Origin: Magnetovibrio sp. PR-2
Lineage (GTDB): Bacteria; Pseudomonadota; Alphaproteobacteria; Rhodospirillales; Magnetovibrionaceae
Assembly: GCF_036689815.1 (NCBI RefSeq)
Contig: NZ_JBAHUR010000003.1
Coordinates: 1 to 64,000, forward strand
DNA: 64,000 bases
Direction: 5' to 3'
Shown here in pieces: positions 1-9,600 of the stretch (its first letter is position 1; every line of letters starts with the position of its first letter). Both the position numbers and the translations under genes were made by a program. Below the pieces are notes generated by a model. That model ran no database searches. It was not told the origin of the DNA and saw only the letters and a program-made list of their open reading frames with translations.

Positions 1-84
1 GGGTCCATGGGCGGTTGCTCGGCAGGAACCGTCAGAAACACTTATCCGAGAGGCCCATAGGCTCCTGCCGTCGCAGGAGCGACG
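1..84. repeat. Palindromic dispersed repeat, copy A (cut by window edge)
   Basis: This stretch matches the right-hand part of the element at 24653-24757. The shared blocks are GGGTCCATGGGCGGTTGCTC at the left and GCCCATAGGCTCCTGCC-TCGCAGGAGCGACG at the right, with a diverged middle. The right end forms the hairpin CTCCTGC/GCAGGAG. The left end lies outside the window. It sits just downstream of the DnaJ-like gene stop. No coding potential is seen. Confidence 0.75.
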
Positions 85-101
85 ATTAAAAGGGGAGGGG
101 A

Positions 102-1037
102 TTACTCCGCAGCATTCCGCTTCAGCGTTTCCTTGCGCACGGAATACTCATGCTTCGCGGCCCACTTCTTTACCAGCTTTTTCAAATCCGCATTCTCATC
201 ATCCGGCAACACGATTTTCAGTGTGACGTAGTGATCGCCGCGCTTTGTCGTTCCCGGCTTGTGCAGGCCTTTGCCTTTGAGCCGCAGTTTTGTTCCGGTG
301 TTGGAGCCTTCCGGCACCGTGACCAAAACGGGCCCATGGGTGGTGCGCACTTCGATGCGTCCGCCCAACAGAGCCTCTTGCAGGGTTACGTTTTCTTCAG
401 AGAACACGTCCAAGGCTTCCGACGTGAACTGTGTGTCGTCTTCAATGTGGATTTCCACCAGCGCATCGCCTGCGTGACCGCCGCCGATGCCGTTCATGCC
501 TTGGCCTTTGAGGCGCAGGCTCTGGCCGTGCTCGGTGCCCTTGGGGATGCGGACTTTGAGCGTTTTACCCGACGTCATGCGCACGGTTTTGTCCGCGCCA
601 TTGGCGGCGTCTAAGAACGAAACCTTAAGCGTGTAGCTGACATCCGCACCATTGGCCTTGATGGATTGGTGCTTTTTGCCGCCGCCAGCACGCGCCGCAC
701 GGTCTTTGAAAAAACTGTTGAACGGGTTGTTGCCCGATTTTTTAGTGCCGCGTTTATAAGCGCCATAGCCGTAACTATCATGTCCCCCAAAACCTGCACG
801 CTGATTGCCGTGTGCGTCGATTTCTCCGTCGTCGAACTGGCGGCGTTTGCGGGGGTCTGACAAGAGATCATAGGCCGACGAAATGTCTTTAAAGCGGTCT
901 TCCGCACGCGTGTCGCCCGGCTTGGCGTCGGGGTGGTGCTGACGCGCCAATCGGCGATAGGCTTTTTTGATGTCGTCCGCACTGGCGGAGCTTTTCACGC
1001 CCAAGACGTGATAGGGATCGGTTTGGTGGGCCTGCAT
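102..1037 (-). CDS. DnaJ-like co-chaperone, CbpA type (J domain plus C-terminal substrate-binding domain, no zinc finger)
   Basis: The 311-residue product starts with a J domain (about residues 7-70) carrying the HPD motif at 35-37, which is what stimulates DnaK/Hsp70 ATPase activity. A glycine-rich linker follows, then two beta-rich substrate-binding domains with the LRLKGQGM and LRLKGKGL signatures. The CxxCxGxG zinc-finger repeats of true DnaJ are absent, which is the CbpA/DnaJ-class arrangement. The longer frame begins upstream, but the ATG at 1037 overlaps the stop of the upstream lipoprotein gene as TGATG and has GGAGG just before it, so I take this start. The two genes are probably translationally coupled. 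The cytoplasmic role is assisting Hsp70 in folding or nucleoid-related functions; the exact client is unknown. Confidence 0.88.
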   Translation of the reverse strand: MQAHQTDPYHVLGVKSSASADDIKKAYRRLARQHHPDAKPGDTRAEDRFKDISSAYDLLSDPRKRRQFDDGEIDAHGNQRAGFGGHDSYGYGAYKRGTKKSGNNPFNSFFKDRAARAGGGKKHQSIKANGADVSYTLKVSFLDAANGADKTVRMTSGKTLKVRIPKGTEHGQSLRLKGQGMNGIGGGHAGDALVEIHIEDDTQFTSEALDVFSEENVTLQEALLGGRIEVRTTHGPVLVTVPEGSNTGTKLRLKGKGLHKPGTTKRGDHYVTLKIVLPDDENADLKKLVKKWAAKHEYSVRKETLKRNAAE

Positions 1038-1606
1038 CAGGTGGATGCCTCCGGTTCGTCGACAACGCGCCATCCGCCGTCCCCAGAACGACAAGCCGTC
1101 GCTGTGGAGGTCTGGCTTTCGCCATCAACGTGAATGGTGGTTTCAAACTCACGGCAGTTTTCGCCGTTTTTGTTGATGTATGTGTCGTTTGCGCTGACCG
1201 TTCCCGAGTGCCCGCTGTTGGGATTGGACCATGTGGTGTTTTCGCCGGGTTTACCGTACTCCAGGGCGTCTGCGGTGGTTTGCTTTAAGAAACGCTTGTC
1301 GAGGTTGGTGAGCTCTTTAGCAAGATCGTGTCCGGCAAAGGCCCCCAACGTGCCGCCCAAAACCATGGCGATATCGCGGCCCACGCCGCCGCCAATTTTT
1401 GAGCCGATCACGGCGCCCAAAAGACCACCGACGACGGTGCCGACTTCCTCTGTTCTGTTTTCGGACCACGAGCATCCGGACAGGCTGGCAATCAAAAGGG
1501 CGCAAACCGCCAGTTTGGCGCTTTTGCGATATTTGGGGCTGTGTCCTGTCCAGACGGGGTGTGTCACAATTAATCTCACTGAATCTTGTACGGTTTTGAC
1601 GTTCAC
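1037..1606 (-). CDS. Glycine-zipper outer-membrane lipoprotein (17 kDa surface-antigen type)
   Basis: A basic N-terminus is followed by a hydrophobic signal and the lipobox LSGC (about residues 42-45), so the mature protein should be lipid-anchored at Cys45. Next comes a glycine-zipper region rich in GxxxG spacing (VVGGLLGAVIGSKIGGGVG...), as in Rickettsia 17 kDa antigen/SlyB-like proteins, and a C-terminal domain with two cysteines. I prefer the GTG at 1606, which has GGGGAG six bases upstream; an ATG at 1648 would add 14 residues. The stop overlaps the start of the DnaJ-like gene. Family function is envelope integrity, but no specific role can be assigned. Confidence 0.75.
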   Translation of the reverse strand: MNVKTVQDSVRLIVTHPVWTGHSPKYRKSAKLAVCALLIASLSGCSWSENRTEEVGTVVGGLLGAVIGSKIGGGVGRDIAMVLGGTLGAFAGHDLAKELTNLDKRFLKQTTADALEYGKPGENTTWSNPNSGHSGTVSANDTYINKNGENCREFETTIHVDGESQTSTATACRSGDGGWRVVDEPEAST

Positions 1607-1760
1607 GATCTCCCCTTCATATGTAGGGATAAGACGTATGCAAAACACGGCAATTTTGATTACAGCGCGATCGTGGTAAATAATATCTTAACATCGCTGC
1701 CGATTCTTTCTAGGAATCGGTGGAAAACAACGAAATTCGGATAAAAACGGCCCCTCCAAC

Positions 1761-2354
1761 ATGAGCGCAATTCCCACCGATGTGAACCCGCTGGATCTCT
1801 TTGCAGACTGGATGAGCGAAGCAGAAGCGAAAGAAGTCAATGATCCCAATGCCATGGCTCTGGCCACGGTTGGGGGCGACGGGGTGCCGTCTGTGCGCAT
1901 GGTGCTGCTGAAGGGGTATGATGCCCGTGGCTTTGTGTTTTACACCAATTTGGGGTCGCAAAAGGCGCGCGAGCTAACGCAAAACCCCAAAGCCTCGCTT
2001 TTGTTTCACTGGAAAAGCTTGCGCCGTCAAATTCGCATTACCGGGGCTGTGGAGCCTGTGACGGATGCAGAGGCGGATGAATACTATGCTTCGCGCCCAA
2101 GAGATTCACGTATTGGCGCTTGGGCGTCTAAGCAATCTCAGCCCCTAGAGGGCATGTTCGAGCTGGAAGCCCGTGTCGCCAAATATGCGGCGAAGTTCGC
2201 CATCGGCGACATTCCGCGTCCGGACTTTTGGTCGGGTTTTCGCATCAAGGCTGAACGCATAGAGTTCTGGCACGACCGACCGTTCCGCCTGCACGAGCGC
2301 GTGACCTATGTCCAAACCGAAGACGGATGGGATAAGGAGCGCCTGTACCCATGA
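1761..2354 (+). CDS. pdxH: Pyridoxine/pyridoxamine 5'-phosphate oxidase
   Basis: The 197-residue protein has full family length. It has the FMN-binding RMVLLKG motif (46-52), the RIxG...E segment, the [11 protein letters not shown] substrate/FMN motif and the ending KERLYP typical of PdxH. It oxidises pyridoxine or pyridoxamine phosphate to pyridoxal phosphate using FMN and O2, the last step of B6 synthesis and salvage in the cytoplasm. Its stop overlaps the start of the following CDF transporter as ATGA, so the two are co-translated. The divergent lipoprotein gene lies on the other side. Confidence 0.95.
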   Translation: MSAIPTDVNPLDLFADWMSEAEAKEVNDPNAMALATVGGDGVPSVRMVLLKGYDARGFVFYTNLGSQKARELTQNPKASLLFHWKSLRRQIRITGAVEPVTDAEADEYYASRPRDSRIGAWASKQSQPLEGMFELEARVAKYAAKFAIGDIPRPDFWSGFRIKAERIEFWHDRPFRLHERVTYVQTEDGWDKERLYP

Positions 2355-3274
2355 GCAAAGCTGAAACCAAACAACTGGACCGCGCCAGCGCCGCACGCTT
2401 GATGAAGCTGGCGACATATGCCGCTGTGGGCGTGGCGTCGACCCTAATTGTGGTGAAGTTTGCCGCCTGGCTGCTGACCGACAGTGTCAGTTTGCTGTCC
2501 ACGCTGATCGACAGCTTTTTGGACGTGGCGGCATCCATCGTGAACCTATTGGCCGTGCGCCATGCGTTGGAGCCTGCGGATGAAGAGCATCGCTTTGGCT
2601 ATGGCAAGGCGGAAAGCTTGGCGGGTTTGGCTCAGGCCGCGTTTATTTCCGGCTCGGCCATGTTTTTGCTGCTGGAAGCGGGCGAGCGCCTGTATAAGCC
2701 GAGCGCCGTTGAAAACACCCACATCGGCTACGCTGTCATGGTGTTTTCCATCGTCGCGACCCTGATTTTGGTGGGCTTTCAAAAGTACGTCGCCAAGCGC
2801 ACGCAGTCTTTGGCGATCTCGGCTGACAGCGCGCACTACACCATGGATATTCTGGTCAACATTTCGGTGATTGCCTCGCTGTTTTTGGCCTCGGAAATGG
2901 GCTGGCAGCTTGCTGATCCGCTGTTTGCCATCGCCATTGCCTTCTACATTTTCCATGGCGCCTATGAGATTGGAATCGAAGCCTATCAGGTGCTCATGGA
3001 CCGGGAATTGCCGGAAGAGGACAGATCAAAGATTCGTGAGTTGGCCTCAAAACACCCCATGGTGATGAGCATTCACGATCTGCGGACACGCCAATCGGGC
3101 CCGGATGTCTTCATCCAAATGCACGTAGAGATGCGCGGCGAAATTTCCCTGTTGGAAGCCCACGATGTCGCCGAAGACGTTATGCATAAGGTCGAAGCCG
3201 CCTATCCGCGTGCGGAAGTCCTCATCCACCAAGACCCCGCCGGCATCGAAGAAGACCGGCGGTTCAATGACTGA
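2351..3274 (+). CDS. Cation diffusion facilitator (FieF/CzcD-type divalent metal efflux)
   Basis: This 307-residue inner-membrane protein has about six predicted TM segments and a cytosolic C-terminal domain. TM2 carries the metal-site acidic pair in LIDSFLD and TM5 carries the HxxxD pair in SAHYTMD, the H/D site associated with Zn2+, Fe2+ or Cd2+ exchange for protons. The [12 protein letters not shown] motif after TM2 is diagnostic of the CDF family, and the C-terminal domain (from about residue 215) includes the HDLRTRQSG signature. It starts within the pdxH stop codon (ATGA overlap). Which metal it exports cannot be read from sequence alone. Confidence 0.92.
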   Translation: MSKAETKQLDRASAARLMKLATYAAVGVASTLIVVKFAAWLLTDSVSLLSTLIDSFLDVAASIVNLLAVRHALEPADEEHRFGYGKAESLAGLAQAAFISGSAMFLLLEAGERLYKPSAVENTHIGYAVMVFSIVATLILVGFQKYVAKRTQSLAISADSAHYTMDILVNISVIASLFLASEMGWQLADPLFAIAIAFYIFHGAYEIGIEAYQVLMDRELPEEDRSKIRELASKHPMVMSIHDLRTRQSGPDVFIQMHVEMRGEISLLEAHDVAEDVMHKVEAAYPRAEVLIHQDPAGIEEDRRFND

Positions 3275-3402
3275 TTGAACTGTTGATCAGCTGCTAACTG
3301 AACTACAGTCAGGATGGGTAAAATAACACTTCATATGTTGATGCGCCTGATTTAATATCCCTACAATAAATGGGCGTATTAATCCGGGCATGAAGGCACT
3401 TA

Positions 3403-4836
3403 ATGCACAACGCGATCTTACCGCAAGGCACTGTTAAATCAGCGCAAAGCAGCTTAACAGGGACTGTTTCTGCGACCACAAACGTGAACTGGGACTTGAT
3501 CCGTCTGGCACACAAGGCTGTGCGACCCATTGGCTTGGCGTGTTTGGTATTCGGTTTTGTGGTGTTTTTTGGCTACGTGTTCGGCTTCGAAAGCTTCTAT
3601 CGTCCCATTCATGGGGGACCTGCGACCAATCCTTTGACAGCGCTTTGCATTGTTTTGATCGCGGGCGGGCTTGGATTTCGCAGCGTCTTTAAACAAACCC
3701 TGCTCCAGCGTGTTCTGCCCATTATCGCAGCTGTTTTGGCTTTCTTGCGTTTATCCGATGTGATTATAGGTACCGATTTTTCCGGGTTCTTCACGCCGTT
3801 TCACAATACGGTTGTTCAAGAATTAGCGACAGGTCAGAAAAACGCCATGGGCATGAACTCGGCGTTGATGCTCTTTTCCATTGCCTTTGCCATGACCTTC
3901 GACACTTTGCGTAAGCCCATGTTCGCGCAGGTGTTCGCCTTCATCGCGTTAGGTTTGCCCATGACCTCATTTACCGGGTATGCCTATGGGATTGAGCATT
4001 TTTACGGTCAAATGTCTTTAATTACGGCGTTCATTGGCCTTTCACTCGCCATTGCGACGCTCTCTTTGACCGCACACCGGGGCGCCATGCGGGCGCTGCT
4101 GAGCCCCTTCATTGGCGGCAGAATTGCCCGTTTCCAAGTGGTTTTGGGCTACGTCGTGCCGTTTGCTTTGGGCTTTTTGTTGGTCAACAACTTGGTCTTG
4201 GGCAAAGGCGACAGCATGTTCGGCTTGTTTGTGATCTCGGTCAGTTGGTTCATCATTTCGTTGGTGAGCTACAGCGCCGTTTTTCAAGAACGGGTTGATT
4301 GCAAACGCCGCGGTGCAGAGCGCCGGTTGTCCTTTTCGGCCATGGTCGATCCTTTGACGCGGTTGCCGAACCGTCGCAAAATCTATGAAGCCGGACACCG
4401 GGAAATGGAGCGTGCCAAACGCTACAACAAGGAATTCTGGCTATTGATGCTGGACTTGGACCACTTTAAGAACATCAACGATAGCGGTGGGCATGCCATG
4501 GGGGATCTGGTTTTGACCCGTGTCAGTGACGAGCTGAAGTCGTGCGTGCGCACGCTTGATGTCGTCGGGCGTTGGGGCGGGGAAGAGTTTGTGATCATCT
4601 TGACCGACACTGAGCTGGCCGGCGCCATCCATGCGGCGGAAAAAGTCCGCAAATGTATTTCTATGATGCACATTGACGGCTGGACGCCGCTCAACGGCCC
4701 GATTACGGCCTCTATCGGCTGTGCGTCCTCGAAAAACAAAAGCGTGCTGGACGATGTGTTCGCATCGGCAGATCTGGCCATGTATACCGCCAAAGACCAT
4801 GGCCGCAACCTGGTTCGGTTCGAATATCAAGTCTAA
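3403..4836 (+). CDS. Membrane-bound diguanylate cyclase (GGDEF)
   Basis: The first ~300 residues hold about eight hydrophobic helices forming a membrane sensory region of no named type I can identify. A C-terminal GGDEF domain follows, entered through DPLTRLPNRR. The active-site motif is GGEEF (392-396) and an intact inhibitory I-site RTLD (383-386) lies exactly five residues before it, so the enzyme should make c-di-GMP from GTP and be product-inhibited. c-di-GMP is the signal that controls Lap-type adhesins, so this gene may feed the adhesin system at 49.5-64 kb, although that link is inference. The gene appears monocistronic. Confidence 0.93.
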   Translation: MHNAILPQGTVKSAQSSLTGTVSATTNVNWDLIRLAHKAVRPIGLACLVFGFVVFFGYVFGFESFYRPIHGGPATNPLTALCIVLIAGGLGFRSVFKQTLLQRVLPIIAAVLAFLRLSDVIIGTDFSGFFTPFHNTVVQELATGQKNAMGMNSALMLFSIAFAMTFDTLRKPMFAQVFAFIALGLPMTSFTGYAYGIEHFYGQMSLITAFIGLSLAIATLSLTAHRGAMRALLSPFIGGRIARFQVVLGYVVPFALGFLLVNNLVLGKGDSMFGLFVISVSWFIISLVSYSAVFQERVDCKRRGAERRLSFSAMVDPLTRLPNRRKIYEAGHREMERAKRYNKEFWLLMLDLDHFKNINDSGGHAMGDLVLTRVSDELKSCVRTLDVVGRWGGEEFVIILTDTELAGAIHAAEKVRKCISMMHIDGWTPLNGPITASIGCASSKNKSVLDDVFASADLAMYTAKDHGRNLVRFEYQV

Positions 4837-4955
4837 GGTGCTGACCTTAAAGACTTCAATTTCTCACGTCTGAAGAATTTACGATGTCAGGTTTCTGTCA
4901 GGTCTCAGAAGCTATTATTTTCGTGTATCTTTTTCATATTTCTCTGGGAGGGGGA

Positions 4956-5150
4956 ATGAATCAGCGTAACGAAAGCCCATCGTGCAGCATGCCCTATCAA
5001 GGCATTGAACGGCGTATCGGTGAGGATCGTCGTGACGGTAAAGATCGTCGCAATGAATACGGTGGGTTGATGTATGACCTGGACCTGCATTTGCGCCGGG
5101 TTAGCGGTCAGCGCCGCCAAAATGGTCGCCGTGAAACGGACAATCTGTAG
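4956..5150 (+). CDS. Small hydrophilic Arg/Asp-rich protein, unknown function
   Basis: A 64-residue product begins at the ATG preceded by GGGAGGGGG, a very strong ribosome-binding site; a longer frame from 4884 lacks one. The protein contains three spaced ERR/DRR units (IERRIGEDRRDGKDRR) and a basic C-terminus. No membrane segment or known domain is recognised. It is followed at once by a strong terminator, which supports it being a real, separately ended transcript. Confidence 0.6.
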   Translation: MNQRNESPSCSMPYQGIERRIGEDRRDGKDRRNEYGGLMYDLDLHLRRVSGQRRQNGRRETDNL

Positions 5151-5175
5151 AGCGCTTTAAACAACATCAAACACA

Positions 5176-5209
5176 AAAACGGCTCCTGAAATGGAGCCGT
5201 TTTCGTTTT
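5176..5209 (+). terminator. Rho-independent terminator (likely bidirectional)
   Basis: The stem AAAACGGCTCC/GGAGCCGTTTT encloses the loop TGAAAT and has T-rich sequence after it and A-rich sequence before it. It lies between the small Arg/Asp-rich gene and the oppositely oriented DUF2892 gene, so it can end both. The loop sequence recurs in the terminator at 59468-59503. Confidence 0.9.
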
Positions 5210-5265
5210 GGGATCGTTGGGAGTTTTGAAAAAGGTCTTCTGAATATACGGAGGCGCGTTCAGAC

Positions 5266-5472
5266 TTAGTCGAACGCTTGACCCGGTGCTGCGCCCATCT
5301 TTTTCAAGATGATCGCCAACGGGCAAAACTTGGTGAAGGCGGCTTGGAACAGGTTCAGGCCAACAAATGCCGGAATGATCAGCCACAGGATTTCTTGGGT
5401 GACGTAAAAGACACCCAGACCCGCCCAAATGACGACGCCTGCAAATGCCATAACGATGCGGTCGATGCTCAT
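5266..5472 (-). CDS. DUF2892-type small inner-membrane protein
   Basis: The 68-residue protein has two hydrophobic helices, a pattern starting [12 protein letters not shown] and an FxKFCPLAxxLKKMG-like ending that match the YgaP C-terminal/DUF2892 family. I use the internal ATG at 5472 because it is preceded by AAAAGGAG at good spacing and matches the usual family start; the frame opens nine codons earlier. It is divergent from the RND efflux operon, with a shared ~140 bp promoter region. The cellular role of the family is not firmly known; members often neighbour ArsR/rhodanese or sulfur genes. Confidence 0.8.
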   Translation of the reverse strand: MSIDRIVMAFAGVVIWAGLGVFYVTQEILWLIIPAFVGLNLFQAAFTKFCPLAIILKKMGAAPGQAFD

Positions 5473-5552
5473 GTTCTGCTCCTTTTGAGAACGATTCAAT
5501 GTTTTGACCTTGCTAATTTAGCAAAAACTAATATATAGAATCAAGAGTTCAT

Positions 5553-5582
5553 TCGCGATAAAATGAAAATCGTGATATATCA
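5553..5582. promoter_or_regulatory. Candidate operator in the DUF2892/RND divergent promoter region
   Basis: Two inverted repeats overlap here: TCGCGAT-N9-ATCGTGA (one mismatch) and the perfect palindrome TGATATATCA at 5573-5582. They lie 35-60 bases upstream of the efflux adaptor start in an AT-rich region, where a repressor controlling both directions could bind. No regulator gene is adjacent, so the binding protein is unknown. Confidence 0.35.
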
Positions 5583-5616
5583 ATAGCTAAGAGCAGACCT
5601 AATTTGAGGTGCCGCC

Positions 5617-6600
5617 ATGAAAACCATCGTTAAGTTTTTTCTTTTGGCTTTAAGCTTAAGCGCAAGCACGGCTTTTGCGGACGATCCGTTCAAAGTTGCT
5701 GTGTCGTTTGTACAAGATCAAAAGGCCGTATTCGCCACGGTGGAGAGTGTCGATGTGGTCGCCGCGCGCGCGCGCATCGGCGGCACAGTGACGGAGATGT
5801 TGGTGGACGAAGGCTCCGCCGTCACGGCTGGGCAAAAAATCGCCCGCGTGGTGGACGACAAAGTGGCCTTGCAGCTCAAATCCGTGGATGAGCAAATCCA
5901 ATCTCTGAAGTCTCAATTGGCGCTGGACGACACGGAACTCTCGCGCAGCGAAAAGCTGTTTCAGTCCGGCACCATTCCCAAGGCCCGCTTGGATTCTGTG
6001 CGCACCAAACGCGAAGTGTCCGCGCGCGCCCTGTCTTCAGTTGAAGCCGAACGTGAAGTTTTGGAACAAACCCGCGTGGAAGGGGACGTGTTGGCTCCCG
6101 CAGCGGGGCGCATTTTGAAGGTTAACGTGCGCAAAGGCTCTGTCGTGTTGCCGGGTGAAGCCATCGCCAACATGGCGGCTGAGGCTTACATCCTGCGCCT
6201 GCAATTGCCCGAACGCCATGCCATGTTCATCAAAGAAGGTGACAAAGTCTTTGTCGCCGAACGTGGCCTGGGTGCGCTGAAACCCGACAGCCGCAAGAAT
6301 TTAAAATCCGGCTCCATCCGCCAAGTCTATCCCGAGATCAAGCAAGGCCGCGTGGCTGCTGACGTGGAGGTTCCCGACTTGGGCGACTTCTTTGTGGGTG
6401 AGCGCATTCGTGTGTGGATCGGCACCGGAAACCGCCCGGCAATCGTCGTGCCGGAAGACTATCTCTACACCCGCTATGGCCTGACGTATGTGAAGCTGTC
6501 CGACGGTCTCGAAGTCGTGGTGCAGCCGGGACTGCCGCAAAACGGTGGCGTGGAAGTTCTCACCGGGCTCAAAGCCGGTGATCAATTGGTGAAACCCTAA
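5617..6600 (+). CDS. RND efflux periplasmic adaptor (membrane-fusion protein)
   Basis: The 327-residue protein has a Sec signal peptide (about residues 1-21, ending AFA|DD). A lipoyl/barrel-sandwich half follows, then a short alpha-hairpin (about 90-150) with coiled-coil character, a second lipoyl half with LAPAAGRI, and beta-barrel and membrane-proximal domains (DGLEVVVQPGLPQNGGVEVLTGLKAGDQLV). This is the HlyD/MFP order. It lies 21 bp before the RND pump gene and links that pump to an outer-membrane channel, which is not encoded here. No lipobox is present, so it is a soluble or tethered periplasmic protein. Confidence 0.9.
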   Translation: MKTIVKFFLLALSLSASTAFADDPFKVAVSFVQDQKAVFATVESVDVVAARARIGGTVTEMLVDEGSAVTAGQKIARVVDDKVALQLKSVDEQIQSLKSQLALDDTELSRSEKLFQSGTIPKARLDSVRTKREVSARALSSVEAEREVLEQTRVEGDVLAPAAGRILKVNVRKGSVVLPGEAIANMAAEAYILRLQLPERHAMFIKEGDKVFVAERGLGALKPDSRKNLKSGSIRQVYPEIKQGRVAADVEVPDLGDFFVGERIRVWIGTGNRPAIVVPEDYLYTRYGLTYVKLSDGLEVVVQPGLPQNGGVEVLTGLKAGDQLVKP

Positions 6601-6621
6601 AGCTGGAAAGGAAAACGTCCC

Positions 6622-9600
6622 ATGACAAATCCTGATCAGCCGTTAGGTCTTTCGGGTCACTTGACCAAAGCCTTTTTGCGTTCCCCTTTGACGCCGTTGA
6701 TCTTGCTGGCCTCGCTCGCCTTAGGGCTGGTCGCGATGATGGCGTTGCCGCGTGAAGAAGAGCCGCAAATCTCCGTTCCCCTGGTGGACATCTTGGTAGA
6801 TGCCAACGGGCTCAAAGCCGAAGACGTGGTGGAACTGGTCACCAAGCCGTTGGAAGACATCATCAACGGTGTGAACAATGTCGAACACGTCTATTCCATG
6901 ACCGAAGACGACCGCGTCATGGTCACCGCGCGCTTTGACGTGGGCACGGACGAAGATGTCGCCATCTTGCGCGTGCACGATGAAATCCGCGCCAACATGT
7001 CCCATATTCCCATCGGTATTCCCGACCCACTTGTGATTGGGCGCGGCATCAACGATGTGCCCATTGTTACCATCACGTTGGCACCCACTGGGGCTGAGGC
7101 TGAACGGTGGAACGACAATGCGCTCTATAACGTTGCTGATGAATTGATGCATGAATTGGTCAAGGTCGCAGACGTCGGCTTGACCTTTATCGTCGGTGGG
7201 CGCGAAGACCAAATCCGCGTTGAGCCCGATCCCGAACGTTTGTCGCTGTATGGTGTGACCTTGCAACAACTCATCGGCAAAGTCGAAAGTGCGAACCGTT
7301 CGTTTAAGGTCGGCACCGTGCGTGAAGGCGGTCAGTCTTTGAGCGTCATGGCCGGGCAAACCCTGATGGGCATGCCCGACATCGGCTTGTTGATGATCAC
7401 CGCGCGCGATGGCCGTCCTGTTTACGTCAAAGACGTCGCCAACGTTGTGGTTGGGGCCAAGCCAGAAGAACACCGCGTGTGGCACATCGAAAACGGTGCA
7501 GAGGCAACGCCTGCCGTCACCCTCGCCATCGCCAAGCGCAAAGGCGCCAACGCTGTTCTTGTTGCCGATGAAATCGTGCAGCGTTTGGACAAGGTCAAAG
7601 GCTCGCTGCTACCGGCCGACGTGGAAGCGACCATTACGCGCAACTACGGCGAAACGGCCTTGGAAAAATCGGACGAGCTGATGTTCCATCTGGGGCTTGC
7701 CACCATTTCCATCGTGATTTTGGTGGGCTGGGCCTTGGGCTGGCGCGAAGGCATCGTGGTGATGGTCGTTGTGCCGACCACCATTTTGCTGACCATGTTT
7801 GCCGCTTGGATGATGGACTTCACCATCAACCGGGTGAGCTTGTTCGCCCTGATTTTCTCCATCGGTATTTTGGTCGATGACGCCATTGTGGTGGTGGAAA
7901 ACATCGTGCGTCACTGGAACATGAAAGACGGACGCAGCCCTTTGCAGGCCACCGTCGAAGCCGTCGCCGAAGTGGGCAATCCCACCATCATCGCGACGCT
8001 GACCATCGTAGCGGCCTTGTTGCCGATGATGTTTGTGTCCGGCTTGATGGGGCCGTACATGAGCCCCATTCCCGCCAACGCGTCTTCGGCCATGGTGTTT
8101 TCGTTCTTTGTCGCCATGATTATTACGCCGTGGTTGCTTTGTAAGATCACGTGCTGGAAAGGCTCCATGCCCCAAACCATGATTGCAGAGCCCGAAGCAG
8201 ATTTTGGTGACGGCGACGGACACGATCCACACGGGCCAGGGATGCTGGGCAACTTCTATAAACGCATTGCGACGAACTTGCTGAAAGGGCGGGCGAACTC
8301 CATCAAGTTGTTGGTGATCACAGGCATTGCCACCGTGGCGTCGACGGTTTTGTTCGCGACCAAAGACGTGACGGTGAAACTTCTGCCGTTCGACAACAAG
8401 TCCGAAATGCAAGTTGTGATCGATCTTCCCGAAGGCTCAAGCCTAGAAGCAACCGAGCGCGTCTTGCTCGACATCGCCGAGCGCATCAAAGACGTTGAAG
8501 AGCTCACCCACATGCAGGCTTATGTGGGCACAGCCATGCCGTTCAACTTTAACGGCTTGGTGCGTCATTATTATCTGCGCGCTGAAACGTGGCAGGGTGA
8601 GCTGCAGATTAACTTGAAAGAAAAACACGACCGCGATCGCCAAAGCCATGACGTGGCCTTGCATATTCGTGGCTTGCTGGACGGCTTGGACGTGCCGTCG
8701 GGAACCTCTGTGAAAGTCGTCGAGGTGCCGCCGGGACCGCCCGTGATGGCAACCTTGATGGCAGAGGTCTATGGCCCCACACCCGAACAACGCCGTGCGG
8801 CGGCGGCCAAAGTGCGGCGTGCATTTGAAGGCATCGATTATGTCACGGACGTGGACGACAGCTATGGCCAGCCCGCCACGCGCATTCGTTTGGAAATCGA
8901 TCAGGAAAACCTGGAATTCCACGGCGTTCAGGAAAGTGATTTATACAACACCATTGAAGCCATTGTCGGCGGTAAGTCGGTGGGCTATTCCCAGCGCGGC
9001 CAAGGCATCAATCCCATTGAGATCGCTATTCGATTGCCCAAAGAAGGCCTCAGCCTGTCTGAACGCATTCTGTCTACGCCTGTGCCGGCGCCGGGCCCCG
9101 CAGGCGATACGGGGCGCGTGGTGGAGTTGGGCGACGTGGTGCGGGTGGTGCGCGAAGAAGCTTCCTATCCGTTGTTTCGCCGTGACGGCCACTTTGCCGT
9201 GTTGGTGACGGGTGAAATGGCGGGCGAATTCGAAGCGCCCATCTATGGCATGTTCGCGGTGCAAGACAAGCTCGACCAAATGGATTGGTCCGACTTTGGC
9301 GGCGCACCGACCATCAGCTATCACGGCCAGCCCAAGGACGAAAGTTCCATCACCGTCTTGTGGGATGGGGAGTGGGAAGTCACCTACATCACCTTCCGCG
9401 ATATGGGGCTGGCCTTTGTGTTTGCGCTGCTGGGGATTTACCTGTTGGTGGTCGGCCAGTTCGGCAGCTTTAAACTGCCGTTGGTGATTTTGACCCCTGT
9501 GCCGCTGACGTTGATCGGCATCATGTTTGGTCACTGGATTTTCGACGCGCCGTTTTCGGCTACGTCCATGATCGGCTTTATCGCCTTGGCAGGAATTATC